DNA of 26,836 nucleotides from COE1 sp045579665 (GCA_045579665.1 JAZNMO010000045.1:1-26836); one strand, 5' to 3'; counted from the first letter of the stretch, positions 1 through 7,357 are shown. Numbers and translations are program-made. The notes: a model not told the origin generated them from the sequence alone.

Positions 1-133
1 CTACTTGCTCGCTGTCTACGCTTAGCAACTGTCATTACTGACAGCTACTCAAGACTCGCTACTAATCGGTTGGCTAGACCTTAATTAGACAGGATTTTCA
101 CCCGTTTGGTTAATTGCCCTTCGCTGGGCGCAC
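1..133 (-). mobile_element. Group II intron, 5' end (truncated by window edge)
   Basis: Read on the minus strand from position 133, the sequence begins GTGCGCCCAGCGAAGGGC and continues with AACGGGTGAAAATCCTGTCT and a series of short paired segments such as CTGTCAGTAATGACAG. A GUGYG start followed by a folded domain I is the hallmark of a bacterial group II intron. The intron runs leftward out of the window, so its reverse transcriptase (if any) and 3' end are not visible. It sits 39 bp beyond the stop codon of the EFR1 gene, so it does not interrupt that gene. The identification rests on recognising the conserved 5' end and domain I pattern. Confidence 0.72.
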
Positions 134-172
134 AACTGAAAGTTTCTTGCCTTTTAAATAATGTTAAACGAA

Positions 173-1018
173 TTATTCTCTGGACTTTATTTCTTTTCTG
201 TCACCCATCAAGTCTTTTGCATCTATTAACGGATGATGATAACGCTTACGCTTTTCGGGAAGACGCAGTAATTTGCAAATAATGGAATCTAATTCTTTAT
301 ATACTTGTGGCACTTTAAACTGTATGGCCTTTGTTGGACAATACGCTACGCATGCATTACATCCGTGACAATGATGATTCCACTTGGGGCGATTATTTTC
401 CATTGTAATATTGCGTGTCGGACAAACCTTTTCACATATGCTACATCCTTTACATCTGTCGTCTGTATAAAATCCTTTATCATATTCGCTTTCCAGTGCT
501 AAAAAAGGTCCCATCGTCTTATCAAATCGTCTACGTGTTATTGACGACATTCGCGGATAATTCCGTGTTTTTTTCTCGCTTATTTCCTTGCTAACTTTTT
601 GCATCTGTTTTTCCATATAAGGTATCATCAGTTTTTCAGGTGGAAAAGGCGGATATGCAATACATTGGCTTGCAACACAACGAATCGCACGACCATAATT
701 GAGGTGTGTCCCTTTTTCTTCCAGCAATTTTTCAACCGTTTCAAAACTTTTCCCAAGTATGGCAATGTATGTTGCCACCATAAAAATATATGCTTTCGGA
801 TTGATGGTAAGTTGTTTAATAAATTCTCTAAATACTCCCGGCACATCCCACTCATACACCGGACATACAAAACCTATTATATCCGCATCAGAAGCGGTCG
901 CACTTTCCACATCACAACGAACCGACACAAGTTCAGCTCCACCTATTGCTTCTGCAATTTTATTCGCTGCATATAGGCTGTTTCCTGTTCCACTAAAGTA
1001 GTATATTATTCTTTTCAT
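173..1018 (-). CDS. EFR1-type ferrodoxin (flavodoxin fold plus two 4Fe-4S clusters)
   Basis: This 281-residue protein starts with a flavodoxin-like FMN-binding segment (FSGTGNSLYAA, residues 8-18). It ends with two ferredoxin motifs, C189-x2-C192-x2-C195-x3-C199-P and C217-x2-C220-x2-C223-x3-C227-P. This is the architecture of EFR1-family flavodoxin/ferredoxin fusions, cytoplasmic electron carriers of anaerobes. The redox partner cannot be told from the sequence. The ATG at 1018 is preceded by GGAAAGGAAAT, a good ribosome-binding site. The gene is transcribed away from a TetR gene, with a shared promoter and operator region. The TetR protein is therefore the likely regulator, as often seen when a TetR gene faces a redox or efflux target. 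A group II intron lies just downstream. Confidence 0.9.
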   Translation of the reverse strand: MKRIIYYFSGTGNSLYAANKIAEAIGGAELVSVRCDVESATASDADIIGFVCPVYEWDVPGVFREFIKQLTINPKAYIFMVATYIAILGKSFETVEKLLEEKGTHLNYGRAIRCVASQCIAYPPFPPEKLMIPYMEKQMQKVSKEISEKKTRNYPRMSSITRRRFDKTMGPFLALESEYDKGFYTDDRCKGCSICEKVCPTRNITMENNRPKWNHHCHGCNACVAYCPTKAIQFKVPQVYKELDSIICKLLRLPEKRKRYHHPLIDAKDLMGDRKEIKSRE

Positions 1019-1052
1019 ATAATTTCCTTTCCGATTTTCTAATACGTCACAC

Positions 1053-1101
1053 TTGTTACCTTTATAAAAGTATTATATAATGCGTGTGTAGCAAAAAACA
1101 A
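1053..1101. promoter_or_regulatory. Overlapping divergent promoters for the TetR and EFR1 genes
   Basis: On the plus strand, TTGTTA (1053-1058) and TATAAT (1076-1081) are separated by 17 bp and point toward the TetR gene. On the minus strand, TATAAT (1077-1072) is preceded by TTGTTT (1101-1096) with an 18-bp spacer and points toward the EFR1 gene. The two -10 boxes overlap in the same few bases, so the promoters are back to back and could be controlled together by one repressor. Confidence 0.6.
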
Positions 1102-1112
1102 TCAAATATGCT

Positions 1113-1127
1113 AATGTGTCACACATT
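1113..1127. promoter_or_regulatory. Palindromic operator candidate for the TetR regulator
   Basis: AATGTGT-C-ACACATT is a perfect 15-bp palindrome with one central base, located between the shared promoters and the TetR start codon. Related sequences flank it: GTCACACTTGTTAC overlapping the plus-strand -35 box near 1047, and GTAGTTGTGAC near 1131-1141 in the opposite orientation. TetR proteins bind such palindromes next to their own gene. The assignment is inferred from position and symmetry. Confidence 0.5.
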
Positions 1128-1161
1128 CGTAGTAGTTGTGACATAAACAGAAAGGTGCAGT

Positions 1162-1713
1162 ATGAACACTACAAATGGTAAAATCGCAGAACAATCGAAA
1201 CAGCAAATTGCTAATGCTTTGCTAGTCGCATTAAAACAATATGATTATAAAGAGATAACCATTACCCAGCTTGCTGGGGAAGCTAATCTTTCCAGAAAAA
1301 CCTTTTATCGCTTATTTACAGATAAAGAAGATGTACTGCACTATTTATTTAATAATTTGTATATCGAATGCTTTGAACAAATCAAATCCCAGCACACAAA
1401 ACGCTACTGGGATATTGTCCAATGCTATTTTGATTTTTGGGAAGAACGAAAATCATTATTACTCCTTTTCAAACAAAGTAATCTTTTGTCAGTTCTGTTT
1501 GACGGAGCCTATAAGTATTCCTTTGGTATTTTTGAATATATCCGTTCTAAAAATGTTGCAGAACACCTAGCCCCACAATTGCCATATTTGTTAGCATACA
1601 GCGTAGGCGGGATGCACAGTATGCTATTAAAATGGGCGGAAAATGATATGACTGTTCCATCTCATATTCTGATAGAACAACTCAAAAATGGATATAATTC
1701 AATTGAACTGTAA
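1162..1713 (+). CDS. TetR/AcrR family transcriptional regulator
   Basis: The 183-residue protein has an N-terminal TetR-type DNA-binding domain with its helix-turn-helix at about residues 33-52 (ITQLAGEANLSRKTFYRLF), followed by KEDVLHYLF as in many clostridial TetR proteins. The rest is a helical ligand/dimerisation domain that cannot be assigned to a ligand. The start is supported by AGAAAGGTG about 6 bp upstream of the ATG. This is the only clear plus-strand gene in the window. It is divergent from the EFR1 gene and probably represses that gene and itself through the palindrome between them. A hairpin follows the stop codon. Confidence 0.9.
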   Translation: MNTTNGKIAEQSKQQIANALLVALKQYDYKEITITQLAGEANLSRKTFYRLFTDKEDVLHYLFNNLYIECFEQIKSQHTKRYWDIVQCYFDFWEERKSLLLLFKQSNLLSVLFDGAYKYSFGIFEYIRSKNVAEHLAPQLPYLLAYSVGGMHSMLLKWAENDMTVPSHILIEQLKNGYNSIEL

Positions 1714-1729
1714 TACTCTGGTAAGTTAA

Positions 1730-1765
1730 TTTCTTCTGTCTTTACTCTATCAAAGGCAGAAGAAA
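1730..1765 (+). terminator. Terminator-like hairpin after the TetR gene
   Basis: TTTCTTCTGTCTTT (1730-1743) pairs with AAAGGCAGAAGAAA (1752-1765) over 14 bp with one G-U pair and an 8-base loop. It begins 16 bp after the TetR stop. The following sequence (CTTCAAATTTGTTCTT) is only moderately T-rich, so efficiency is uncertain. Confidence 0.55.
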
Positions 1766-1784
1766 CTTCAAATTTGTTCTTCCC

Positions 1785-2060
1785 TATAGTATACGGTATC
1801 ATACGTCTACGTCAATAAATTACCTTTCTTTTTCAGTTTATCAACTAGTCTATTTGATGCATCAAAATTTCCGTATAAAATCATAAAACAGTAATACTTC
1901 AAAATCTCAACTAGTCACTATAACGTCTTAAATATTATTCATTTTCTTTCAAATCGCAAATAATTCTCATTTTTTGCATTTTCTCACTTGTCGCTATAAG
2001 GTATCAAAAATTTGCCTATTTTTCTAAAAATGCCGATAACGGGAAATTCCCATACATCTA
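1785..2060. repeat. Gene-free region with degenerate ~75-bp repeats
   Basis: No credible gene lies between 1766 and 2427. The motif CAACTAGTC occurs at 1842 and 1909, and a relative (CACTTGTCGCTATAAGG) begins near 1985, giving spacings of 67 and about 76 bp. After each motif the sequence continues similarly: TATTTGATGCATCAAAATTT at 1851, CACTATAACGTCTTAAA at 1916, and CTATAAGGTATCAAAAATTT near 1994. These look like three decayed tandem units about 75 bp long. Function is unknown. Confidence 0.4.
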
Positions 2061-2247
2061 TATAAATCTTAACTTAATACACTTTTCTATGTGTGCAAAT
2101 TGTGAAAGAGTGGGGGTACTAAAAATGCAATCGTTTACTTTTCAACACATTGCAGGAACTGGTTGATAAAACAGTAACAGCATTCTGTTTTCGCTTAAAC
2201 AGAAAATAGTGCCATTTTTATATACATTCCCATGACTAGTTGATAAA
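1837..2247. repeat. 411-bp segment bounded by a 14-bp inverted repeat (MITE-like)
   Basis: TTTATCAACTAGTC at 1837-1850 is the exact reverse complement of GACTAGTTGATAAA at 2234-2247. A third relative, AACTGGTTGATAAAAC, occurs near 2157-2172. The segment has no coding capacity. The size and terminal inverted repeats resemble a miniature inverted-repeat element or a decayed IS end. I see no flanking target duplication, so this remains tentative. Confidence 0.35.
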
Positions 2248-2366
2248 TCTTCATAGGCTTTCACTGTTTTGTTATTTTTACCCCCTTGTTAAGCAGTAGC
2301 AAAATATTCTTTTTTGTAAAACCTTGTTTTGGGAATTGAAAATGCTTGTTTTCACAAAAAATTATG

Positions 2367-2401
2367 AAAGGGGGCAGATGCCATAAGATTCTGCCCCCTT
2401 T
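2367..2401. terminator. Strong bidirectional terminator at the end of the transposase gene
   Basis: AAAGGGGGCAGA (2367-2378) and TCTGCCCCCTTT (2390-2401) form a perfect 12-bp stem with an 11-base loop. The plus-strand side continues with CTTTTTC, and the minus-strand side continues with an AT-rich stretch. It lies 26 bp past the transposase stop codon. It probably ends transposase transcription and shields the element from outside transcription. Confidence 0.75.
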
Positions 2402-2427
2402 CTTTTTCGTCAGTTTGCCATATACTT

Positions 2428-3750
2428 CTATGCAGATACTCGGTAGATAAAGCCGACAAAGGATTTCGCCCTAATGTTTCTCTCGTCGCGTCTTCCCGGT
2501 CGTACAGGCTCGGTGTATCTCGCAATGTCTTTTAATAACTGCTTCGCATCGGCATTGGGAGTTCGGACGAACTGCCTGCAGATATGGATTGCCATTTTCA
2601 TGTTTACCTTGTATTCGTGGATATTGGTATCATTTTTCTTCACCACAACCTCATTTACAATCCGACTACAGAAGTTTGCCATAATCATTGCTGCATATAC
2701 TTCTTGCTTTACGAAATCGTCTTTTTTGCCATGCAGGTTTACCAAGCCAAGACCATACTTTAACTCTCGGAATGCTGTTTCAATACCCCAACGGTCATGA
2801 TACAGTTCTTTGATTTCCGCAGGCGTGAAGCTTCTGGGAAGGCTTGTTGCAAGGGTTTCATATTCCCCAGTTTCCAGTTGAAACCGTACCACACGAAAGG
2901 TCATGGGATAAGGGGACGGAAAATCCCAACGTCCTGCCCTTGTCTTGTTGCTGTATATTCTGCCTTCGTTTTTGCGTGTCTGTAGCAGAATATATCCCTT
3001 TTCCTTATCCTCCTTTGTCTGCGTGGTGGTAATCGTAAATGACACATCGGTATCTAACTCCGTCATCGGTAGTTTACTGATTTCACGCATGGCGGTACGG
3101 TCTTGTTTTACCCTTATAAGGAAATCTATGTTGGGAGTGTTCTGCAAGTGGGCAAATGCATTATAGGACTCGTAACCTCTGTCTGCAACAATCAGTGTCT
3201 TTTCCTTAAACTCATGCCACCCAAGCAGAAAGGTGAGTGCCCCCACTTCGTCCTGCTTCGGCTGTGGCTGAATGACGCAGGAATGATAGGTTTTGTTTAA
3301 CACATCATATAAGGGATTTACATGAAGTTGGTTGTACCCCTTTGGTGTGCTGTCATTCTTTACGAAACTGTCTGATTTTGGGTTCCTTGCCATATTTACG
3401 GTAGTGCCGTCAATGGCAAGTACCTTGTAGCCTTTGTAGGTCTTTTCGTCTTTGCACAGCGAATTAAAGCGTTCAAATACTTCGTCCATAACCATTGACG
3501 GAATTTTGGCACGCTGTTGAACAAATGCAGAAGCAGTTACCGCAACTCCTGCGTCATACAGTTCCTTTTTTAGACTTCCGCCTTGCATGGAAATCAGCAG
3601 TTTTATCACTTCGTCCATGGTCAGTACACGTTTGCGGGAGAAGTGCGGATTGTACAGTTTATTATTTGTCAGATAGTCGGCAACTGCTTCTTGGATTGCA
3701 ATATCCAAGTTCTCTTTTAACTCGTTCGGAGTAGAATTTACAATTTTCAT
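2428..3750 (-). CDS. IS4-family transposase (DDE)
   Basis: The 440-residue protein shows the RNase H-like DDE fold of IS4-group transposases. D114 lies in VLAIDGTTVN, D190 in LIVADRGYES, and E324 in the family signature Y317-x2-R320-x3-E324-x6-K331 (YHDRWGIETAFRELK). Its length is normal and all catalytic positions are present, so the gene looks intact and the element may be active. It would bind the element's ends and catalyse cut-and-paste transposition. The ATG at 3750 is preceded by GCGAGGTAAACAAGA. Upstream on the same strand is a transcription terminator and a repeat-rich leader, suggesting that expression is kept low. Confidence 0.92.
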   Translation of the reverse strand: MKIVNSTPNELKENLDIAIQEAVADYLTNNKLYNPHFSRKRVLTMDEVIKLLISMQGGSLKKELYDAGVAVTASAFVQQRAKIPSMVMDEVFERFNSLCKDEKTYKGYKVLAIDGTTVNMARNPKSDSFVKNDSTPKGYNQLHVNPLYDVLNKTYHSCVIQPQPKQDEVGALTFLLGWHEFKEKTLIVADRGYESYNAFAHLQNTPNIDFLIRVKQDRTAMREISKLPMTELDTDVSFTITTTQTKEDKEKGYILLQTRKNEGRIYSNKTRAGRWDFPSPYPMTFRVVRFQLETGEYETLATSLPRSFTPAEIKELYHDRWGIETAFRELKYGLGLVNLHGKKDDFVKQEVYAAMIMANFCSRIVNEVVVKKNDTNIHEYKVNMKMAIHICRQFVRTPNADAKQLLKDIARYTEPVRPGRRDERNIRAKSFVGFIYRVSA

Positions 3751-3790
3751 TCTTGTTTACCTCGCTTCAGTAGTAATTAAAAATGAGCAT

Positions 3791-3840
3791 AAAAAAACAA
3801 GAAAAGCACCCCTTTCTCAAAAGGAGCAGACTATTCTTGT
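3791..3840 (-). terminator. Rho-independent terminator in the transposase leader
   Basis: On the minus strand, ACAAGAA (3840-3834) pairs with TTCTTGT (3803-3797), and inside it GCTCCTTT pairs with AAAGGGGTGC around a TGAG loop. The stem is followed by seven T residues. It lies about 40 bp upstream of the transposase start, so it would stop transcripts before they reach the gene. It may block readthrough into the IS or act as a regulated attenuator. Confidence 0.65.
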
Positions 3841-3860
3841 GGTGTAAGTTTTACTAATAT

Positions 3861-3990
3861 TCTCTCTTAACCGTTCAAACTCTCTGTAACTGCTGTATTC
3901 TCTCTACTAACTGAAACTCAATAAACTCTGATATAAATTTTCTCTCTGTTGTGTTCTCTCTGTTCTCGCTAATTTTTGTGTAATCTCTCT
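3861..3990 (-). repeat. Repeated AGAGAGA motifs in the transposase leader
   Basis: TCTCTCT or TCTCTG motifs occur near 3861, 3881, 3899, 3941, 3955 and 3984 on the plus strand. In the minus-strand transcript they read as about six copies of (AC)AGAGAGA, along with single GAG elements between them. The stretch lies between a TATAAT box at 4029-4024 and the leader terminator. The copies are irregularly spaced (14-42 bp), so they do not form a simple tandem repeat. Confidence 0.5.
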
Positions 3991-4023
3991 GTTTCGCATA
4001 AACTTAACCATGCCCACACTTAC

Positions 4024-4029
4024 ATTATA
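4024..4029 (-). promoter_or_regulatory. Possible -10 box for the transposase leader transcript
   Basis: TATAAT is found on the minus strand at 4029-4024, about 270 bp upstream of the transposase start. No good -35 box is visible. A 20-base near-palindrome (ACCTTTTTTCAAAAAAAGGT, 4031-4050) occupies that place. The promoter call is weak. Confidence 0.3.
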
Positions 4030-4118
4030 CACCTTTTTTCAAAAAAAGGTATGAAAAATCAAAAAATTTAATATGGGAGAAGTGATTAACTTAATGAACT
4101 ATTTTCTGTTGCAAATTT

Positions 4119-4150
4119 TTAAGGGATAAATCCGAAGACTTATCCCTTAA
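4119..4150 (-). terminator. UUCG-capped hairpin downstream of the DUF1349 genes
   Basis: In the minus-strand transcript, TTAAGGGATAAGTC pairs with GATTTATCCCTTAA around a TTCG loop. This gives a 14-bp stem (one G-U pair) closed by a C(UUCG)G tetraloop. The loop is only favourable in this orientation, so the hairpin belongs to the transcript of the DUF1349 genes. It is about 100 bp past the last stop codon. The following AAAAATTTG is not a strong U-tract. TTAACTTAATGA occurs as a direct repeat at 4086-4097 and 4147-4158. Confidence 0.5.
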
Positions 4151-4248
4151 CTTAATGATTTTGAACTTAACTAAATGACATTGGGTGAGAACCCTGGATT
4201 TTGTCTACAATCTGCCATCCTCATTTATGAGCGAGGAGGTTTGTTTCA

Positions 4249-4860
4249 TTATTTCTGCTTCCAATCTGCGTCAGATTCCCACTGGCATTCTGTCACAATC
4301 ATATCGGAAAAGGTTGCTTTGTACGAACCTGTTGTGGGACTGCATGCGTAAATGCCAAATGTGATTGTATTCGCACCGTTAAACATGTGGAAAATACGCA
4401 TCTGTCGGAAATTCTTTCCATCCTCACTGCACTCAATGCAGAAATCGCTGTTACGTCGGCTGAAACGATACCACATACCCTTGATTTCAGAGGAAATATC
4501 GGTTGTAGCCCAATCGGAATATCCGTTGTTTGTTACAACACTTCCAAGACGCTGAATCTTTTCGTTTTCGTATTCGATGGAAGCCTTGAACCAGTTGTCA
4601 CTGTCAAGGTACATTGCCACACCACACTGGTCAAAACGCTGGCTACTTTCAAACTGTGTTCTTACAATAAAGGAAAAAAACTTTTCGTCTGTCTTAATCT
4701 GATAAACAGGGGCATTATCATTTGTAAAGCCGTAGTATGTTCTTTGCCAGAGGTCGGTACCGCTTTCCGTAATAACTTCAACAGTATCATTTGTAATTGT
4801 TACATTTTCAGGCTTGCGAATCCATTCAGGATTCAACGAAATAAAGCTTGTTTCTTTCAT
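4249..4860 (-). CDS. DUF1349 domain protein (concanavalin A-like fold), copy 2
   Basis: This 203-residue soluble protein has the pattern of DUF1349 proteins, predicted lectin/glucanase-like beta sandwiches. It shows an N-terminal W-x-R-K-P-E-N segment, GTDLWQRTYYGF, a central GVAMYLDSDNWFKASIEYEN, then SDWATTDI and a late IECSEDGKNFRQMRIFHM. No signal peptide is visible, so it is probably cytoplasmic. The substrate is unknown; related proteins are often placed near carbohydrate genes. AAGGAG precedes the ATG. It is 77 bp downstream of a paralogue on the same strand, and the two follow an AraC regulator, suggesting a small sugar-responsive operon. Confidence 0.82.
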   Translation of the reverse strand: MKETSFISLNPEWIRKPENVTITNDTVEVITESGTDLWQRTYYGFTNDNAPVYQIKTDEKFFSFIVRTQFESSQRFDQCGVAMYLDSDNWFKASIEYENEKIQRLGSVVTNNGYSDWATTDISSEIKGMWYRFSRRNSDFCIECSEDGKNFRQMRIFHMFNGANTITFGIYACSPTTGSYKATFSDMIVTECQWESDADWKQK

Positions 4861-4937
4861 TTGAATTCTCCTTGTTTATATTTTTATATATGGTAACATT
4901 TCAAACGGACGTAAAAATTACAAAACCTACGGTAGTA

Positions 4938-5525
4938 TTATTTTCCGGCTCTTATATTTTTTACCGTTATTTTCTGTATACTCAAATTTTCATAAACTCT
5001 GATTCCACCGTTACCAACAGGAGCTTGTGCCAGAAGGCCAACTTTCACAATCGGGTCTACAGGAAGATGGAAATATCTCATCATATAAAAATTATCCCCA
5101 TCCACAGAGTAATGGAATGCAAAATTATTTCCTACTCTGGAAACTTGCAGCCACGCTGTATTACCTTCTAAATTACACCCATTAGCATCATCCGAATCTC
5201 CTTTTGTTACCACACTTACAGCAGCATGTGTGCCGAAATCCGTCAATTCAAAGCAGCACTTTGCCCAACAGGTATTATCCTTCATTACCATTACTGATGC
5301 GGAATCATAAGTGTCCTTAAAGTCATGCGAAACTTTGACCTTAAGCACAAAATCGCCTTCCACCTCTGTATAATAATACGGTGCATTACAAAGTGATTCC
5401 GGGAGAATTCCCTCCTCACATTCATCTATACTTCCGCAGAAAAAGTCTGTCTGTCCGGGTGCTTTGATTTCAATTCTATCAGCTGTCTTTTTTATCGTAC
5501 TTTCATTTAACCACTTAAATTCCAT
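4938..5525 (-). CDS. DUF1349 domain protein (concanavalin A-like fold), copy 1
   Basis: This 195-residue protein is a diverged paralogue of its neighbour. It has WLNESTIKKTADRIEIKAPG and TDFFCGS at the start, YYYTEVEGDFVLKVKV, ASVMVMKDNTCWAKCCFEL, and later FHYSVDGDNFYMMRYFHLP. These match the order of motifs in DUF1349 proteins. There is no signal peptide. GGAGGCAAAGCTAAT precedes the start codon. The 87-bp gap from the AraC gene contains a minus-strand TATAAT and a GTTTAAAC palindrome, so the DUF1349 pair may have its own AraC-controlled promoter. The biochemical role is unknown. Confidence 0.82.
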   Translation of the reverse strand: MEFKWLNESTIKKTADRIEIKAPGQTDFFCGSIDECEEGILPESLCNAPYYYTEVEGDFVLKVKVSHDFKDTYDSASVMVMKDNTCWAKCCFELTDFGTHAAVSVVTKGDSDDANGCNLEGNTAWLQVSRVGNNFAFHYSVDGDNFYMMRYFHLPVDPIVKVGLLAQAPVGNGGIRVYENLSIQKITVKNIRAGK

Positions 5526-5612
5526 ATTAGCTTTGCCTCCATTATAGTGTTTAAACGTATTATATTACTGAAAACGTACAACCAAAAGATACAATAGCAC
5601 TAAATCAAAGCA
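5526..5612 (-). promoter_or_regulatory. Possible AraC-dependent promoter for the DUF1349 pair
   Basis: The gap holds, on the minus strand, TAATATAATACG with a candidate TTTTGG element 17 bp upstream, and the palindrome GTTTAAAC next to the ribosome-binding site. The -35 match is poor, as expected of an activator-dependent promoter. This is inference from position. Confidence 0.3.
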
Positions 5613-6503
5613 CTATTTACCCAAAATTCGACTTTTGCTAGGTGCATATCCATACATTTTCCGAAATTGACGACTAAAATAATTAACAGAATGAAAACCG
5701 CAGTCGTAGCTGATTTCCCGCAGAGTAAGCGTTGTTTCGTTCAGAAGGCGATGTGCAGTCTGAAGGCGATATTGTATCAGTGCATCGACAGGTGAACAGC
5801 CCATGTATGTATTGAAGCATCGTCCCGCTTCACTTCGGCTTATATTAGCAGCCTTGGCTATATCTTCAAGATTGACTACTTCCGAATAATGCTCGCAGAT
5901 ATACGATAACATTTTCTGGACACGTATTTGAGCATTGAGTTGTATACGTGATGCTTCGAATTTCGGAAGGGTATCAAAATTACGAAAGATATATTCAAAT
6001 ATATAGCTAAGCTTACGCTGAACAATCAGCTCATAACAATCAGTCTGTTCATGCATCACACAATAAATATCATTTATCATTTGATTAACTTCATTACACT
6101 GACTGTCATCATGTCTGAATACAATAAAAGGCAGCAAATCACACACAACGATTGGCTGAATATACTTCTGATAAATTGTACTGGTCTCAGGTGCAACTAC
6201 AGTACCCGAAAAAACAATGTTCGGCATTGGGTCGGGTATATCACCGGACACCTGTCTGATTCCGTGAAGCATATTTGAGTTAACGAATATACTGTCTCCT
6301 GCTTCCAGAATGATGTGATTTTGTCCGACTTGGTAGTTAAGAACACCACTTTTTGCCGTGGCAATCTCAAAATAAGGATGCCAGTGCAAAGGCCCCGCAC
6401 AATTTGGCAAAGTGGAAAGTTCGTCGCAATAAAATGCGACAGAAAAAACTGCGGTATCATGCGGTATCTGTTCTTGTAATTGATGATTAATCTTTATAGC
6501 CAT
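5613..6503 (-). CDS. AraC family transcriptional regulator with cupin sensor domain
   Basis: The 296-residue protein has an N-terminal cupin (AraC-binding) domain, seen in LHWHPYFEIATAKSGVLNYQ and AGDSIFVNSNMLHG. It ends with a two-helix-turn-helix AraC DNA-binding domain in the last 100 residues (LEDIAKAANISRSEAGRCF, then LREISYDCGFHSVNYFSRQF and YGYAPSKSR). Proteins of this layout bind a small ligand, often a sugar, in the cupin and activate nearby genes. AGGAGG lies 5 bp upstream of the ATG. The adjacent DUF1349 genes are the obvious targets. Confidence 0.92.
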   Translation of the reverse strand: MAIKINHQLQEQIPHDTAVFSVAFYCDELSTLPNCAGPLHWHPYFEIATAKSGVLNYQVGQNHIILEAGDSIFVNSNMLHGIRQVSGDIPDPMPNIVFSGTVVAPETSTIYQKYIQPIVVCDLLPFIVFRHDDSQCNEVNQMINDIYCVMHEQTDCYELIVQRKLSYIFEYIFRNFDTLPKFEASRIQLNAQIRVQKMLSYICEHYSEVVNLEDIAKAANISRSEAGRCFNTYMGCSPVDALIQYRLQTAHRLLNETTLTLREISYDCGFHSVNYFSRQFRKMYGYAPSKSRILGK

Positions 6504-6710
6504 AACTGCCTCCTAATTTTAAAAAAATCAGTCCTTTCATCTAGCAAGCTCCCCGCAAGTCTCTTTAATTTAACCTTTTAGCTTCTTCAATGCTTCCTTA
6601 ATCTGGAGCATCATTTTAAGTCAATCACCCATGGGGGCCATTGTTCCACATGATATTCTTAGGATAAAATATTTTTTTATAATCTCACTATCATATTCAA
6701 ATTTCCCTTT
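6504..6710. other. Short intergenic region without a clear gene
   Basis: This stretch separates the AraC gene from the upstream cluster. On the minus strand it contains a 14-codon open frame (6614-6570; MMLQIKEALKKLKG) that could be the C-terminal remnant of a lost gene, but there is too little to identify it. No convincing promoter or terminator was found. Confidence 0.3.
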
Positions 6711-7325
6711 TTACGTTTCATCCCTATAAACATCTATTTTAGCAATTGGAACATCCTTCAATAACAAATATTCCTCCGACCTTCTTATGTATTCAAAGAT
6801 ATTTTCTTCCAGATCAAAACTCCATGTCGCTTGTTCAAAAGTACAATTATCTGATGTAGCTTCATACATAATATCTAAGTGTAATTGATAAAACTCATCT
6901 TCCTCATTAGGATATTGTCTAACTAACGAAAAATAAAACATCGGATTCCCAGAAAAAGAAAATGTTCCCGTTTCAAATAAAATCATCTTTTCATCTTTAT
7001 TCTCAGCTTCAATGTGAACTTTGCACATATCCTCAAACGCACTTATAAGTTCATCTAAGCATTTCTTATCTGCTACATTTTCCTTTAATATATCCAGTAT
7101 ATTCTTATTTCTTTCGCCTTTCTTCTTAAGAATCAGTCCTATCACTACACAAATCAAACTTGGAACCACATACATAATCGCATTGAAAAGCACAAAAATA
7201 TAAAAAGGTGCTGAGTTTAATGTAGTTGAATATCTTGTGTAATCAATAATTGTAGCAACAACAAAGGTGATTACTAATATTACTGATATTCCTAAAAGAA
7301 TTTTATATCCTTTATTTTTCTGCAT
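6711..7325 (-). CDS. Uncharacterised membrane protein with two N-terminal TM helices
   Basis: This 204-residue protein has two hydrophobic helices near the N-terminus (about residues 9-27 and 42-66, the second ending in a KKKGERNK stop-transfer patch). An acidic soluble domain of about 135 residues follows, probably cytoplasmic, and contains NPMFYFSLVRQYPNEEDEFY and a late WSFDLEENIFEYIRRSEEYL. I do not recognise the family. GGGGTAGAAT precedes the ATG. It is the last gene of the cluster that includes the GGADGPT-motif protein (32-bp gap) and the MATE exporter, and is likely cotranscribed with them. Confidence 0.65.
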   Translation of the reverse strand: MQKNKGYKILLGISVILVITFVVATIIDYTRYSTTLNSAPFYIFVLFNAIMYVVPSLICVVIGLILKKKGERNKNILDILKENVADKKCLDELISAFEDMCKVHIEAENKDEKMILFETGTFSFSGNPMFYFSLVRQYPNEEDEFYQLHLDIMYEATSDNCTFEQATWSFDLEENIFEYIRRSEEYLLLKDVPIAKIDVYRDET

Positions 7326-7357
7326 ATTCTACCCCACTTTCCAATCCTTACGACCTC

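Larger units (their letters stand above)
2270..4030 (-). mobile_element. IS4-family insertion sequence (approximate limits)
   Basis: The element consists of one transposase gene with a long non-coding leader and a strong terminator. I could not find convincing terminal inverted repeats or a target duplication, so both limits are estimates based on the terminator on the left and the predicted promoter on the right. Comparison with an uninterrupted relative or with other copies would define the ends. Confidence 0.55.

Noticed and set aside
599..976. Open frames on the plus strand opposite the EFR1 gene
   Set aside because: They lie entirely within the EFR1 gene on the other strand, have biased composition and match no family.
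2270..4200. IS terminal inverted repeats from GTTAAG or TTAACTTAATGA motifs
   Set aside because: GTTAAG matches are too short, and the TTAACTTAATGA copies are direct rather than inverted, so the IS ends remain undefined.
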